Origin: Enterococcus aquimarinus
GTDB lineage: Bacteria; Bacillota; Bacilli; Lactobacillales; Enterococcaceae
Assembly (NCBI RefSeq): GCF_001885765.1
Contig: NZ_JXKD01000007.1
Coordinates: 39,000-102,999, forward strand
Length of the DNA stretch: 64,000 nt
Direction: 5' to 3'
The position numbers were made by a program, and so were the translations under genes. Numbering within the stretch: position 1 is the stretch's first letter; each line of letters opens with the position of its first letter. The notes under the pieces are model-generated. The model was not told the origin of the DNA. It did no database searches and worked only from the letters and a program-made list of their open reading frames with translations. Below are positions 17,784 through 25,319 of this stretch, in pieces.

Positions 17784-17810
17784 ATTAGAATAATTCAAGA
17801 GTATTCTAAT
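17784..17810. repeat. Inverted repeat in the dapA/lysA intergenic region
   Basis: A 9-bp perfect inverted repeat (ATTAGAATA and TATTCTAAT) with a 9-bp loop lies midway in the 247-bp gap between the divergent dapA and lysA genes. It could be an operator for a lysine-pathway regulator or a small RNA hairpin. I looked for lysine-riboswitch motifs in this gap and saw none. Confidence 0.45.
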
Positions 17811-17920
17811 AAAAAGATGAAAAAACCATGAACATCTTTCGGGAATCTGATCATCAGGGTCCTATTATTCGAAAAAAGAGACGAGATATCAAAATTTATA
17901 ATAAGTAGGGAGAAATAAAA

Positions 17921-19219
17921 ATGATCAAAACAATCAAAAATAATCATCTGTATTGGGATGGCTGCGATACTGTTGAATTAGCGAAAGAATACGGAACGCC
18001 GTTGTATGTTGTTTCAGAATCCGCAATTGTAAAGGAATGCCAAGCATTACAGCAAGATTTTATTCAAAAATATGAGAATGTTCGTGTCGCCTATGCTTCA
18101 AAGGCGTTTAATACCCTCGCTATGATTAAAATCATTGAACGAGAAGGACTGTGTTTAGATGTTGTCAGTGGTGGTGAACTCTATACGGCGATTCAAGCTA
18201 ATTATCCGGCTGAAAAAATTGAATTTAATGGCAATAACAAATCGCTCGAAGAATTAGAAATGGCCCTAGACTATGGCGTTGGACGCATCATCGTCGATAG
18301 CTTGCAAGAATTACACTGGTTGATTGCTTTATGTAAACAAAAACAAACGGTGGCTAAAGTGATGTTCCGCATTACCCCCGAGGTCGAAGTGGCGACCCAT
18401 GATTTTATTTCGACCGGACAAAAAGATTCAAAATTTGGGATTCCCTTGGAAGAACATATTTTGTTTGCCCTGATTCAACAAGCGATTGAAGCTCCTGAGA
18501 TTGATTTTTATGGTCTTCATTTTCATATTGGGAGTCAACTTGATACGAATGAAACGCATTTACTTGCGGCCGAAACAGCGTTGAAACTCGTCTTAACGAT
18601 CAAAGAAAAATTTGCGTATGACATTCGAGAACTCAATTACGGTGGCGGCTTTGGGGTTCGCTATGTGGAAGAAGATATTCGCCAACCGTATCGCTACTTT
18701 TTAGATCCTTTAATGGCATTGACAGAAAAATTTTGTCAGACCCACCAGTTACGTCGTCCAACGATTGTGATTGAACCAGGTCGTAGTTTAATTGCGGAAG
18801 CGGGTATCACATTGCACCGGATTGGAAGCATCAAGGAAGTTCCTGGTATTCGTAAGTACGTGGCGATTGATGGCGGGATGACCGATAATATTCGTCCAGG
18901 GTTGTATCAAGCAAACTATACTGGAGTGTTAGCGAACAAAGCGTCAGAAAAAGCCACAGAAATCGTGACAATCGCAGGAAAAGCTTGCGAGAGTACCGAT
19001 ATTCTCGTTAAAGATCTTGCCCTACCAAAAGTCGAAACCGATGATCTATTTGCGACTTTTTCAACCGGGGCTTACGGATATGCGATGGCGAGTAACTATA
19101 ATAAGCTCTTGATACCGGCTGTTGTCTTGGTGAAAGACGGTCAAGCAGACGTGATTGTCAAACGTCAATCTTATCAACAATTGTTACAAAATGAAGTGCT
19201 TCCGAATCATTTGCACTAA
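17921..19219 (+). CDS. lysA: Diaminopimelate decarboxylase
   Basis: This 432-residue PLP enzyme of fold type III makes L-lysine from meso-diaminopimelate. The PLP lysine is Lys61 (AYASKAFNT). HFHIGSQ, the phosphate-binding EPGRSLIAEAG, the CESTD active-site Cys segment and the C-terminal FSTGAYGYAMASNYN are all in place. Start ATG 17921 follows AGGGAG. It is divergent from dapA-dapB, and a Lys-type peptidoglycan or protein demand would use it. Confidence 0.97.
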   Translation: MIKTIKNNHLYWDGCDTVELAKEYGTPLYVVSESAIVKECQALQQDFIQKYENVRVAYASKAFNTLAMIKIIEREGLCLDVVSGGELYTAIQANYPAEKIEFNGNNKSLEELEMALDYGVGRIIVDSLQELHWLIALCKQKQTVAKVMFRITPEVEVATHDFISTGQKDSKFGIPLEEHILFALIQQAIEAPEIDFYGLHFHIGSQLDTNETHLLAAETALKLVLTIKEKFAYDIRELNYGGGFGVRYVEEDIRQPYRYFLDPLMALTEKFCQTHQLRRPTIVIEPGRSLIAEAGITLHRIGSIKEVPGIRKYVAIDGGMTDNIRPGLYQANYTGVLANKASEKATEIVTIAGKACESTDILVKDLALPKVETDDLFATFSTGAYGYAMASNYNKLLIPAVVLVKDGQADVIVKRQSYQQLLQNEVLPNHLH

Positions 19220-19303
19220 ACGACTTTATTATTTCAAACTTCATTCTTTTGTCATATAATGAAGGTATAATAGAAATAGAAATTAGGAGGAGGAATCGCC
19301 AAT

Positions 19304-20017
19304 ATGATGTACGGTTATGGATTATTTTTTGATTCAACGTTTATTTTAGTCATTATCGGAATGGTTATTTCGATGGCGGCATCAGCTTATGTCAAAAGTA
19401 CCTTTAACAAATATGATAAGATACTGAGTAAAAATCAAGTGACGGGTACGCGAGCCGCACAATTTATTTTAGAAAAACAAGGCATTCATGATGTCGGGGT
19501 GCAAGGGATTTCCGGAAATTTGACGGATAATTACAACTCTCGCACGAAAATATTGAGTTTATCCCAATCAACTGCTCAATCGACTTCCGTAGCAGCGATT
19601 GGTGTCGCTGCCCATGAGTGTGGCCATGCCGTTCAAGATGCTGTTGGTTATAGCCCGTTAAAATTGCGTGCTGCGATTGTGCCGGTAGCAAATATCGGTT
19701 CTAGTTTAGCGATGCCGTTAATTTTAATTGGATTGTTAATTAGCGGGGATAGTGGCAGTATGATTATTAATTTAGGGTTATTGGCATTTTCAATGGCTTT
19801 TGTTTTCCAATTAGTCACGTTGCCGGTTGAATTTAATGCTTCAAGAAGAGCACTCACTATTTTGAGTGAGGGTGGTCTGTTAACAAAAGAAGAAGTTCCA
19901 ATGGCTAGACGGGTCTTGTTCGCAGCGGCACTCACTTATGTTGCTGCAGCAATTGCGACATTGTTACAACTTTTACGCTTAGTTATATTATTTGGAAACA
20001 ATAATCGCCGTCAGTAA
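19304..20017 (+). CDS. Zinc metallopeptidase, YugP family (Zn_peptidase_2)
   Basis: This 237-residue membrane peptidase has an N-terminal membrane segment (residues 5-28), the zinc motif AAHECGHAVQD (HExxH type, about residue 106), a hydrophobic central hairpin (about 130-175) and a C-terminal membrane segment (about 210-230). B. subtilis YugP is the closest named relative I know; the physiological substrate is not established. AGGAGGAGG precedes the ATG, and ATG 19304 and 19307 are adjacent alternatives. Confidence 0.9.
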   Translation: MMYGYGLFFDSTFILVIIGMVISMAASAYVKSTFNKYDKILSKNQVTGTRAAQFILEKQGIHDVGVQGISGNLTDNYNSRTKILSLSQSTAQSTSVAAIGVAAHECGHAVQDAVGYSPLKLRAAIVPVANIGSSLAMPLILIGLLISGDSGSMIINLGLLAFSMAFVFQLVTLPVEFNASRRALTILSEGGLLTKEEVPMARRVLFAAALTYVAAAIATLLQLLRLVILFGNNNRRQ

Positions 20018-20122
20018 AAAATGATTTAATCTGCAGGAAAAGAACGTGGGAGTGTATCGGTATTCTTATTGAGATAATCATGTTATCATAGTAGTAGATT
20101 AATTAAAGGAGCTGATTTTTAA

Positions 20123-20458
20123 ATGAAAACATCAACAAAAGTTACAGTAGGTTTAAGTGTTGCTGCCATTGCGGGAATTGCGACAACTGTGATTGTGACT
20201 GATCAGGTCGTTAAAAAAGTTCTTCAGTTATCCAATCGCCGTAAAGTTAAAAATTTTGTGAAAGTAAAACTTAAAGGCAATGAAAAATTACTTGATCTCG
20301 TAGATCATCTTGACGATGACGATATTTCAAACCTGATCAAAACAGGCGAGAAAATCGGCAAAAGTTATGATCGTGTGACGCATTATGGTGAGAATGTCAA
20401 AGAAAATACCGTTCAAGCGAAAGAAAAATTAACGGATATTGTGACATCAATCTTTTAA
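20123..20458 (+). CDS. Small membrane-anchored protein of unknown function
   Basis: A 111-residue protein with one N-terminal hydrophobic segment (residues 8-27), then a basic stretch and a charged, helical C-terminal half ending in a possible amphipathic coil (about 85-111). The layout resembles YtxH-like stress proteins, but I cannot assign it to that family. AAAGGAG precedes the ATG. It is alone between a promoter-like gap and a terminator. Confidence 0.72.
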   Translation: MKTSTKVTVGLSVAAIAGIATTVIVTDQVVKKVLQLSNRRKVKNFVKVKLKGNEKLLDLVDHLDDDDISNLIKTGEKIGKSYDRVTHYGENVKENTVQAKEKLTDIVTSIF

Positions 20459-20466
20459 ATCGTGTA

Positions 20467-20507
20467 AAATAAGGTGCAGAGTCGAGATACTCTCGCCTTA
20501 TTTTTTT
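20467..20507 (+). terminator. Intrinsic terminator
   Basis: An AAATAAGG / CCTTATTT stem with an inner AGAGT/ACTCT pairing and a T run follows the small membrane protein gene. Confidence 0.8.
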
Positions 20508-20530
20508 ATGAATTTTTTTGAGGTGGAAAA

Positions 20531-21055
20531 GTGGAAAAGAAAAGTACGTTAACAAACGAAGAAAAAGAAACCTTTATGCGAGCAGCGATAGAAGAAGCCA
20601 AAAAAGCACAGGCACTTGATGAAGTCCCCATTGGTGCGGTGGTTGTTTGGAATAAAAAAATCATTGGTCGTGGTTATAATTTACGTGAAACGACCCAAGA
20701 TGCGACGACGCATGCCGAAATGATGGCGATTCAAGAAGCGTGTAGGCAAGTCAATAATTTTCGTTTGGAAGAGGCGCAGCTATTTGTGACTTTGGAACCT
20801 TGTCCGATGTGTAGTGGCGCGATTTTACTTTCGCGAATTGAAGAAGTTTATTTTGGCGCCTATGATCCAAAAGCAGGAGCTGCAGGCAGTTTGATGAATC
20901 TGCTTGAGGACCAACGGTTTAATCATTGGTGTTATCTTGAATCTCGCATCTTACAAGAAGAATGCGGGCAATTGCTTACGACTTTTTTCCGTGAATTACG
21001 CCAACGAAAAAAAGAAGAAAAAGCAAAAAGAAAAGAAAATAACAAAAAAGACTAG
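20531..21055 (+). CDS. tadA: tRNA adenosine(34) deaminase
   Basis: This 174-residue deaminase converts A34 to inosine in tRNA-Arg(ACG). The zinc and proton-relay motif is HAE (His61, Glu63) and the zinc cysteines are Cys91 and Cys94 in PCPMC. The C-terminal tail is rich in Lys and Glu. The start is GTG 20531, with GAGGTGG just before it. The SRP RNA gene follows immediately, as it does in many Bacilli. Confidence 0.96.
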   Translation: MEKKSTLTNEEKETFMRAAIEEAKKAQALDEVPIGAVVVWNKKIIGRGYNLRETTQDATTHAEMMAIQEACRQVNNFRLEEAQLFVTLEPCPMCSGAILLSRIEEVYFGAYDPKAGAAGSLMNLLEDQRFNHWCYLESRILQEECGQLLTTFFRELRQRKKEEKAKRKENNKKD

Positions 21056-21075
21056 CACTCAATCTGAAAATGAGG

Positions 21076-21081
21076 TATACT
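21076..21081 (+). promoter_or_regulatory. -10 element of the SRP RNA promoter
   Basis: TATACT lies 7 bases before the presumed 5' end of the SRP RNA. The -35 region overlaps the end of tadA and is not a good match. Confidence 0.45.
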
Positions 21082-21087
21082 AAGTTT

Positions 21088-21174
21088 TGCCGAAAGGCTA
21101 GGACAATGGGGACGTTGTGAAGCGTGTCAGATCTGGAAGGAAGCAGCACTAAACAGCGGTTCTCATGTGTCTGA
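21088..21174 (+). ncRNA. ffs: Signal recognition particle RNA (4.5S type)
   Basis: The universally conserved Ffh-binding region is present: GTGTCAG, the GGAAGGAAGCAGCAC asymmetric loop (21135-21149), and the AGATCTGG tip. The flanks fold into one long hairpin (for example ATGGGGA with TTCTCAT and CGTTGT with ACAGCG, counting G-U pairs), so this is the short Alu-less form. A small GCC-GAAA-GGC hairpin marks the likely 5' end; both ends are approximate. The last 25 bases lie within the attL core, so the prophage supplies the 3' end of the functional gene. Confidence 0.88.
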
Positions 21175-21179
21175 ATAAA
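21150..21179. repeat. attL core (30 bp)
   Basis: These 30 bases, starting TAAACAGCGGTTCTCATGTG, are identical to 55245-55274. The core covers the 3' arm of the SRP RNA hairpin, so the gene remains complete after integration. Confidence 0.95.
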
Positions 21180-21210
21180 ACACTATAACACTAGTAGTTA
21201 CAGAGTTTTC

Positions 21211-21273
21211 ATAACTCAAATAACAGTCTAGTGGGGCAAAAGTGGGGAAATACTACATTTTTATAACTCAAAT
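21211..21273. repeat. Direct repeats ATAACTCAAAT inside attL (possible integrase arm sites)
   Basis: ATAACTCAAAT occurs at 21211-21221 and 21263-21273, between attL and the integrase gene. Such short repeats flanking the core are typical arm-type binding sites of tyrosine integrases. Confidence 0.45.
21238..21252. repeat. Arm-type repeat AAAAGTGGGGAAATA, left copy
   Basis: This 15-mer is present once near each prophage end (here and at 55116-55130), in the same orientation. That placement suggests an integrase or excisionase arm site in attP. Confidence 0.5.
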
Positions 21274-21286
21274 CAAACCTGGGAAA

Positions 21287-22432
21287 TCACATTCCGAGGT
21301 TATTTAATTTTTCTATGACATCTGTCTTTTGACCTTCCGTCACGTGCGTGTAAATTTGGAGTGTCGTTTTTTCGTCCGCATGGCCCACACGTTGCATGAT
21401 AGCTTTGATAGGTACATTTAGTTCAGCTAGTAGTGAAATGTGGCTGTGGCGGAATATGTGAGACGTTAAACGCTTGTTTATCCTTTGTTTGCCTAATTTC
21501 TCGTTATTGTAAGCAAGTGAGTTGTTAACGGTATTAACTTGAATAGGTAAACCCGTTTTTCCTACAAAAATATAACTGTCTTGTGAGTAGTCATCGAATT
21601 TCAATTCGTTTTCGACAATCACCTGATCCAAAATAAACATAGCGCGTTTTGACAATCCAATTTCTCGAAACGAGGCGTTTGTTTTTGTCATTTCTTTTTC
21701 AGCGTTTTTATATCCAGCGGAGTAATCTAACGTTCCATGGATATTTAGTTGTGCGGAGTGTTTTTGGTAATCATGTACCTTCAAACTAATTGCTTCTCCA
21801 ACTCTTAATCCAGTTAAGTACATAAATTCAATCAGATAGCCCATTCGCACTGATTGGTGAGCGCTGTAGTAGCATTTAAGCAATCGGTCAACTTCTTCCT
21901 TCTCTAAGTAGCTTTCCTCGATTCTGGCGTACGTCTCAAGCGTTACGGGTGGCTTTGGTATCTTTGTCTTAACCAAAGGGTTATCAGCTAAATAACCCAT
22001 GCTAACAGCATAATCAAACGCCATTTTTAACACTGATTTATATTTTTGATTTTGACTATACGAAAATTGCAAGCTATTAAGATAACGCTGAAAAAATTGA
22101 GGGTCCGTTTTACTAATTTTAGAATTAAGATTGATATTATCGCTTCTTTGCATATATTTTATGACGTTTGAATAGTTTCGTTTCGTGTTGTTTCTGACGG
22201 TCTTTTCATGCATCGTCCACCATTCGTCAATTAATTCACCTAGCGTATGATCCGACATCTTTTTAGTGCTTAGTATTCGTTCGATTTTTTCGTTTAATTC
22301 TTTTTGAGCCTGTTTCTTCGCTTGGTTTGATTGGCTCGTTAGTGTGATGCTGGTTGTTTTTCTTTCGTCAGTATAAGGGTCGTGGTAATGTTCCCTAAAC
22401 ACAAAATTCTTACCTCTTTTTTCTATCCACAT
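21287..22432 (-). CDS. int: Tyrosine recombinase (phage integrase)
   Basis: This 381-residue integrase has an N-terminal arm-binding AP2-like region (1-60), a SAM-like core-binding domain (about 62-160) and a catalytic domain. Catalytic residues are visible: Arg210 (TGLRVGE), His325 and Arg328 (HIFRH), His351 (GHAD) and the nucleophile Tyr361 (IYTHV). It lies directly inside attL and reads leftward toward it. AGGAGGG precedes the ATG. It should insert the phage into the SRP RNA gene. Confidence 0.96.
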   Translation of the reverse strand: MWIEKRGKNFVFREHYHDPYTDERKTTSITLTSQSNQAKKQAQKELNEKIERILSTKKMSDHTLGELIDEWWTMHEKTVRNNTKRNYSNVIKYMQRSDNINLNSKISKTDPQFFQRYLNSLQFSYSQNQKYKSVLKMAFDYAVSMGYLADNPLVKTKIPKPPVTLETYARIEESYLEKEEVDRLLKCYYSAHQSVRMGYLIEFMYLTGLRVGEAISLKVHDYQKHSAQLNIHGTLDYSAGYKNAEKEMTKTNASFREIGLSKRAMFILDQVIVENELKFDDYSQDSYIFVGKTGLPIQVNTVNNSLAYNNEKLGKQRINKRLTSHIFRHSHISLLAELNVPIKAIMQRVGHADEKTTLQIYTHVTEGQKTDVIEKLNNLGM

Positions 22433-22538
22433 GGTAAACCCTCCTATTAATTGGTATAATAGGCATAGCTAAATAAGGCTATGCTTGTTTAGTCCGACAC
22501 GCTTTCTTTTTCGAGGGGAGAGCGTGTTGTTTTTTGTT

Positions 22539-23180
22539 TTATTTTAGGGAGAAAAAGACAGAAGTGTTAAAGTCGGCACCAGTATATTCAAGGATTGTTT
22601 CGTCATCGATTTTCGTCAAGAAACCGAATTTACCGGTAGTGTTAGCACCTTCATATAAATCAACGTTACCAAAAGCTTCACCGTTAGCAAAACTTGGGTA
22701 TTCAGCTTGGGAAACTTCTTCACCACTTGATGAGATAGGTGTAAATATTCCCATTTCGTAATAAGGGACGTCCGCATCTCCTTTGTTGACAACTAAAGCA
22801 ACGTCCACAATAACCCATTCTTGGCCTTCTGGTGGTGCAGCATTAAATTCATTAGCCGCCATTAAATAATCAAGTGCTTCTTGTCCACGGATTACATTTG
22901 ATAGCGTGATAGATAAATTGGCATCTAATGGATCACCATCATTGTTGTAGTAAGTCGTGTCAAAGGTAGCCGTTTCGCCTAATTTGACAGGATTTGAGCG
23001 TTTCCCAACTTCTGATGTTTTTTCCTTTTCTTCTTTTGGTTCCGCAACGGTGCTTTCAACTACTTCCGATTGTTCCGGTGCAGTGCTACTTGATACGGTC
23101 ACATTGTTGTCACTAGAGTCACAAGCGCTTAATAACAATGCGCAAGCAAAACCGATTCCTAAAACTTTTAATTTCTTCAT
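22539..23180 (-). CDS. Prophage lipoprotein with DUF4352/DUF5067-like domain
   Basis: This is a 213-residue lipoprotein: signal peptide with lipobox LSAC (about residues 17-20), a Ser/Glu/Lys-rich linker to about residue 60, then a domain with NPVKLGETATFD, GQEWVIVDVALVVNKGD and C-terminal beta strands typical of Telokin-like DUF4352/DUF5067 lipoproteins. Its place between integrase and repressor is where temperate phages of Lactobacillales often carry lysogenic-conversion genes, including superinfection-exclusion lipoproteins such as Ltp of TP-J34. That function is an inference from position only. Confidence 0.8.
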   Translation of the reverse strand: MKKLKVLGIGFACALLLSACDSSDNNVTVSSSTAPEQSEVVESTVAEPKEEKEKTSEVGKRSNPVKLGETATFDTTYYNNDGDPLDANLSITLSNVIRGQEALDYLMAANEFNAAPPEGQEWVIVDVALVVNKGDADVPYYEMGIFTPISSSGEEVSQAEYPSFANGEAFGNVDLYEGANTTGKFGFLTKIDDETILEYTGADFNTSVFFSLK

Positions 23181-23234
23181 ACTTTAATACCTCTTTTCTG
23201 ATATAATAGTTTTAACTGTTAATATATTATTAAA

Positions 23235-23272
23235 ACCTCAAACGGAGTTGTCGCTCCGCTTGGGGTATTTTT
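23235..23272. terminator. Hairpin terminator between the ImmA-like and lipoprotein genes
   Basis: A stem with core CTCAAACGGAG / CTCCGCTTGGGG ends in T7 on the + strand and in TTTT-AATAA on the - strand, where it could end the repressor-ImmA transcript. Confidence 0.65.
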
Positions 23273-23620
23273 TTATTTAGCAAAACGCGTTTCCAGCCCC
23301 ATCCCTAATCCGAACTCTTCTATAAGATAACTGTAATTGTAAAAGCCTTCATTTTCTTTGATGATATTATCAAGCATGAATAAGTTCGCTTCACTTTCCA
23401 TTTTTGCTTTGAAAATAGGAAGTTTATAGAGACTAATATAGTCTTCATGATCTAATACGTGCTTTAATTCATGCAGCAACACCAACTTCATTTTCTTTTC
23501 ACTTAAATTTTCATTTATAAAAATAGTTTTCCATTCTGAGATATAGCAGCCTTCTTTTTCCATATGCATAACCACTAGCTTTATTCCTAATTCTTTTAAC
23601 TTCGATTTCAGCCCTTTCAA
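23273..23620 (-). CDS. ImmA/IrrE family metallo-endopeptidase
   Basis: This 115-residue peptidase has a zinc motif HELKH (LLHELKHVLDHED). In ICEBs1 and many phages ImmA cleaves the adjacent repressor after RecA or quorum signals to allow induction. The start is a TTG at 23620 after GAGGTGAGG, 11 bp beyond the repressor stop, so the two are co-translated on one transcript. It is short compared with standalone IrrE proteins but normal for phage ImmA. Confidence 0.88.
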   Translation of the reverse strand: MKGLKSKLKELGIKLVVMHMEKEGCYISEWKTIFINENLSEKKMKLVLLHELKHVLDHEDYISLYKLPIFKAKMESEANLFMLDNIIKENEGFYNYSYLIEEFGLGMGLETRFAK

Positions 23621-23631
23621 GTAACCTCACC

Positions 23632-23952
23632 TCATTTACCTTTTCTTCCCATCATATAAGCAATAAGAGCATCCTTATCATTTTCAGTTAATTCTTCACC
23701 GTCGAACGAAACTGCATTTTCCAGAGCTTTTCTTAAATCTGTTTCTTTTTGAACTTTAGGTTCTTCACGGTCGAGCAGGTAATCTAGTGAAACATTAAAA
23801 TAATCTGCTACTTTTTGAACGTTCTCTACTTTAGGAGACGAAGAGTCCCATCTTCTAATTTGACCGTTCGAGATACCTGTTTTTCTTTCTATTTCAGCAA
23901 AAGTGGTCTTTTTAGCATCAGCTAAAGATTTAATTTTCTGTGTTAAAGTCAA
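23632..23952 (-). CDS. CI-like phage repressor (XRE family HTH)
   Basis: This 106-residue repressor has an N-terminal HTH_XRE domain (QKIKSLADAKKTTFAEIERKTG onward, residues about 4-60, with VENVQKVADYFNVSLDYLLDRE) and a short acidic C-terminal helix, but no LexA/S24 peptidase domain. It therefore relies on the neighbouring ImmA-like protease for inactivation. The frame is open back to 24018, but GAAAGG points to the TTG at 23952. Operators in 23989-24175 are its likely targets. Confidence 0.87.
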   Translation of the reverse strand: MTLTQKIKSLADAKKTTFAEIERKTGISNGQIRRWDSSSPKVENVQKVADYFNVSLDYLLDREEPKVQKETDLRKALENAVSFDGEELTENDKDALIAYMMGRKGK

Positions 23953-23988
23953 TGTTATCAACCTTTCTTGACCACACACATAACTAAA

Positions 23989-24002
23989 TAGCGTAAAAGT
24001 TA
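23989..24002. promoter_or_regulatory. Operator-like site O3
   Basis: TAGCGTAAAAGTTA is, on the reverse strand, 12 of 14 identical to the site at 24162-24175. It lies just upstream of the repressor gene. Confidence 0.5.
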
Positions 24003-24011
24003 AAATACTGT

Positions 24012-24040
24012 TTGACAAATAGCAAATACGCTATTATACT
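24012..24040 (+). promoter_or_regulatory. Rightward early promoter with embedded operator O1
   Basis: Consensus -35 TTGACA (24012-24017), 17-bp spacer, -10 TATACT (24035-24040). The imperfect palindrome TAGCAAATACGCTA (24020-24033) fills the spacer, so a bound repressor would block RNA polymerase. It drives the early genes from 24246 with a leader of about 200 nt. Confidence 0.78.
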
Positions 24041-24157
24041 ATGAGTGTAAGTTAATTTGATAGACGAAAGCAAACTAAAAACAAACCTTTATAGCATGAA
24101 GTTTGGCGACCCAGTGCAATTTATAGGCGTTTCGTAGGCTTATTTATCTATGAATTG

Positions 24158-24186
24158 ATAATAGCATTTACGCTAATTTAAGTCAA
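24158..24186 (-). promoter_or_regulatory. Leftward promoter with embedded operator O2
   Basis: On the - strand, TTGACT (24186-24181), a 17-bp spacer and TATTAT (24163-24158). The operator-like TAGCATTTACGCTA (24162-24175) sits in the spacer. It would transcribe the repressor, ImmA and lipoprotein, and it faces the rightward promoter. A weaker repressor promoter closer to the gene (TTGTCA near 24013-24018 on the - strand) is an alternative. Confidence 0.6.
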
Positions 24187-24245
24187 CGATTTTAGCTAAT
24201 TCTATCACTTTAACTTACATATTATGAAGAGAGGTGATGTAACAG

Positions 24246-24449
24246 ATGTCAAACTTAGAAAATGGACGTGCAGCCATTAAGGCGTACATGAAGGAAAATA
24301 ATATTGTCATGGAAGATTTAGCGACTGCTTATGGAGTTTCACGGGTGAGAATGCAACAAATATTGGACGGTCATTGGAGCGGACCAACTGCTAATCAAAC
24401 GATTTTAGAAATTATTCGTGATTATCGGATTAGAGCGCCGAAAGAATAG
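24246..24449 (+). CDS. Cro-like helix-turn-helix protein
   Basis: This 67-residue DNA-binding protein has an HTH at about residues 20-45 (MEDLATAYGVSRVRMQQILDG). It is the first rightward gene across from the repressor, the position of Cro or an antirepressor. GAGAGGTGATG lies upstream with normal spacing. No additional domain is present. Confidence 0.8.
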   Translation: MSNLENGRAAIKAYMKENNIVMEDLATAYGVSRVRMQQILDGHWSGPTANQTILEIIRDYRIRAPKE

Positions 24450-24460
24450 GAGGGCTAACC

Positions 24461-24709
24461 ATGAATCTGGCTATTGCAAAGACAGTTCCTGTTGAAAAAA
24501 AGTGGATGCGAAAAGACAACGCGATGAAACATTTTGATTTCGCTGGGAATCAAGTACGTTCGTTTGGTGTGTTACTCAGCGAGTTCAAAAGTCATCCGGA
24601 TTTTTCCCAAGGCTATTTAAACCCGACATACAAATTAGTGCTAATAGACATTGACTTGTTCGAACAGTTTTTAATCTGGAAGCATGATAACAAATTTAAA
24701 GGAGAATGA
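24461..24709 (+). CDS. Excisionase-like / MerR-type small DNA-binding protein
   Basis: This 82-residue protein has a layout common in phages of Firmicutes: a WMRKDNAMKHF helix, then a Pro and aromatic turn (HPDFSQGYLNP), then a strand-rich VLIDIDLFEQFL end, similar to small winged-helix excisionases. It could be Xis or a DNA-binding regulator. RBS AGGAGG precedes the ATG; its stop overlaps the next reading frame's ATG. Confidence 0.62.
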   Translation: MNLAIAKTVPVEKKWMRKDNAMKHFDFAGNQVRSFGVLLSEFKSHPDFSQGYLNPTYKLVLIDIDLFEQFLIWKHDNKFKGE

Positions 24710-24711
24710 CC

Positions 24712-24903
24712 TTGAAATACAACATAGCGGAAGAAATCAAAATCGATGGACTGATCAAAGCGAAAATCAGCGAGTTACACAATGAGATTCATCATAGCAT
24801 TTTATCAGACAGACAAAAGGAAATGTTACGCCAGGAGTTAAAAGAGTATCAAGATTTGCAGCATAAGAATCGGATGATTCGTCAAGTAGATTTATTAGGT
24901 TAG
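24712..24903 (+). CDS. Small phage protein, unknown function
   Basis: A 63-residue charged, probably helical protein (residues about 15-55 suggest a coiled coil with KEMLRQELKEY). The GGAG at 24701-24704 fits TTG 24712 better than ATG 24706, which would lie on top of the binding site. Part of the tightly packed early operon; no function recognised. Confidence 0.65.
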   Translation: MKYNIAEEIKIDGLIKAKISELHNEIHHSILSDRQKEMLRQELKEYQDLQHKNRMIRQVDLLG

Positions 24904-24913
24904 GAGGGAAGGT

Positions 24914-25147
24914 ATGAAACGTAAAACGATAGGATTGTACTTAGTCTTGCTAATAGGCTTATCCACAATTAACTGGCGTGGTGCCATTGGGATTGTGGTT
25001 CTGATATTGCTGTACGATTGGTTATTTGAGCTTGAGGATAATCAGGAGCAGGAAGAGAATCAGCGGTACTATCATTATTTACAAGAGTGGGAAGCCGAGA
25101 AAAGACGGGATGAGCGAATTAAGAAATTCATGGAAGAGGAGTGGTGA
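24914..25147 (+). CDS. Small membrane protein of the early region
   Basis: A 77-residue protein with two short hydrophobic segments (about residues 6-18 and 22-38) and a strongly charged Glu/Arg-rich helical tail, which should stay in the cytoplasm. AGGAGGG precedes the ATG. No family recognised; early phage membrane proteins sometimes act in superinfection immunity, but nothing here shows it. Confidence 0.65.
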   Translation: MKRKTIGLYLVLLIGLSTINWRGAIGIVVLILLYDWLFELEDNQEQEENQRYYHYLQEWEAEKRRDERIKKFMEEEW

Positions 25148-25150
25148 TAA

Positions 25151-25315
25151 GTGAATGAGAACTTAATCGAATGGTTGGAAGAACGCATTCAAAACCTTGA
25201 AGAACTGGCAGAATTCTTACCGAATGGTGAACGTGGTGAAGTACAAAGAATCGAATACGAAGGCATGAAACAAGCTTATCGATTGACCATTATGAAATTG
25301 AAGATTGAGGGGTGA
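25151..25315 (+). CDS. Short early protein (54 aa), unknown function
   Basis: A 54-residue GTG-started frame with GAGGAG 9 bp upstream, fitting snugly between neighbours (3 bp after the previous stop, 4 bp before the next ATG). The protein is acidic and helical (WLEERIQNLEELAEFL), a likely short coiled coil. Confidence 0.6.
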   Translation: MNENLIEWLEERIQNLEELAEFLPNGERGEVQRIEYEGMKQAYRLTIMKLKIEG

Positions 25316-25319
25316 GTAA

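Noticed and set aside
17674..17920. Lysine riboswitch (L-box) between dapA and lysA
   Set aside because: I looked for the conserved L-box core segments and did not see them. Only a 9-bp inverted repeat is visible.
22495..22525. Terminator for the leftward lipoprotein gene
   Set aside because: The ACACGCT/AGCGTGT hairpin has its T run only on the + strand, so it does not clearly serve the leftward gene.
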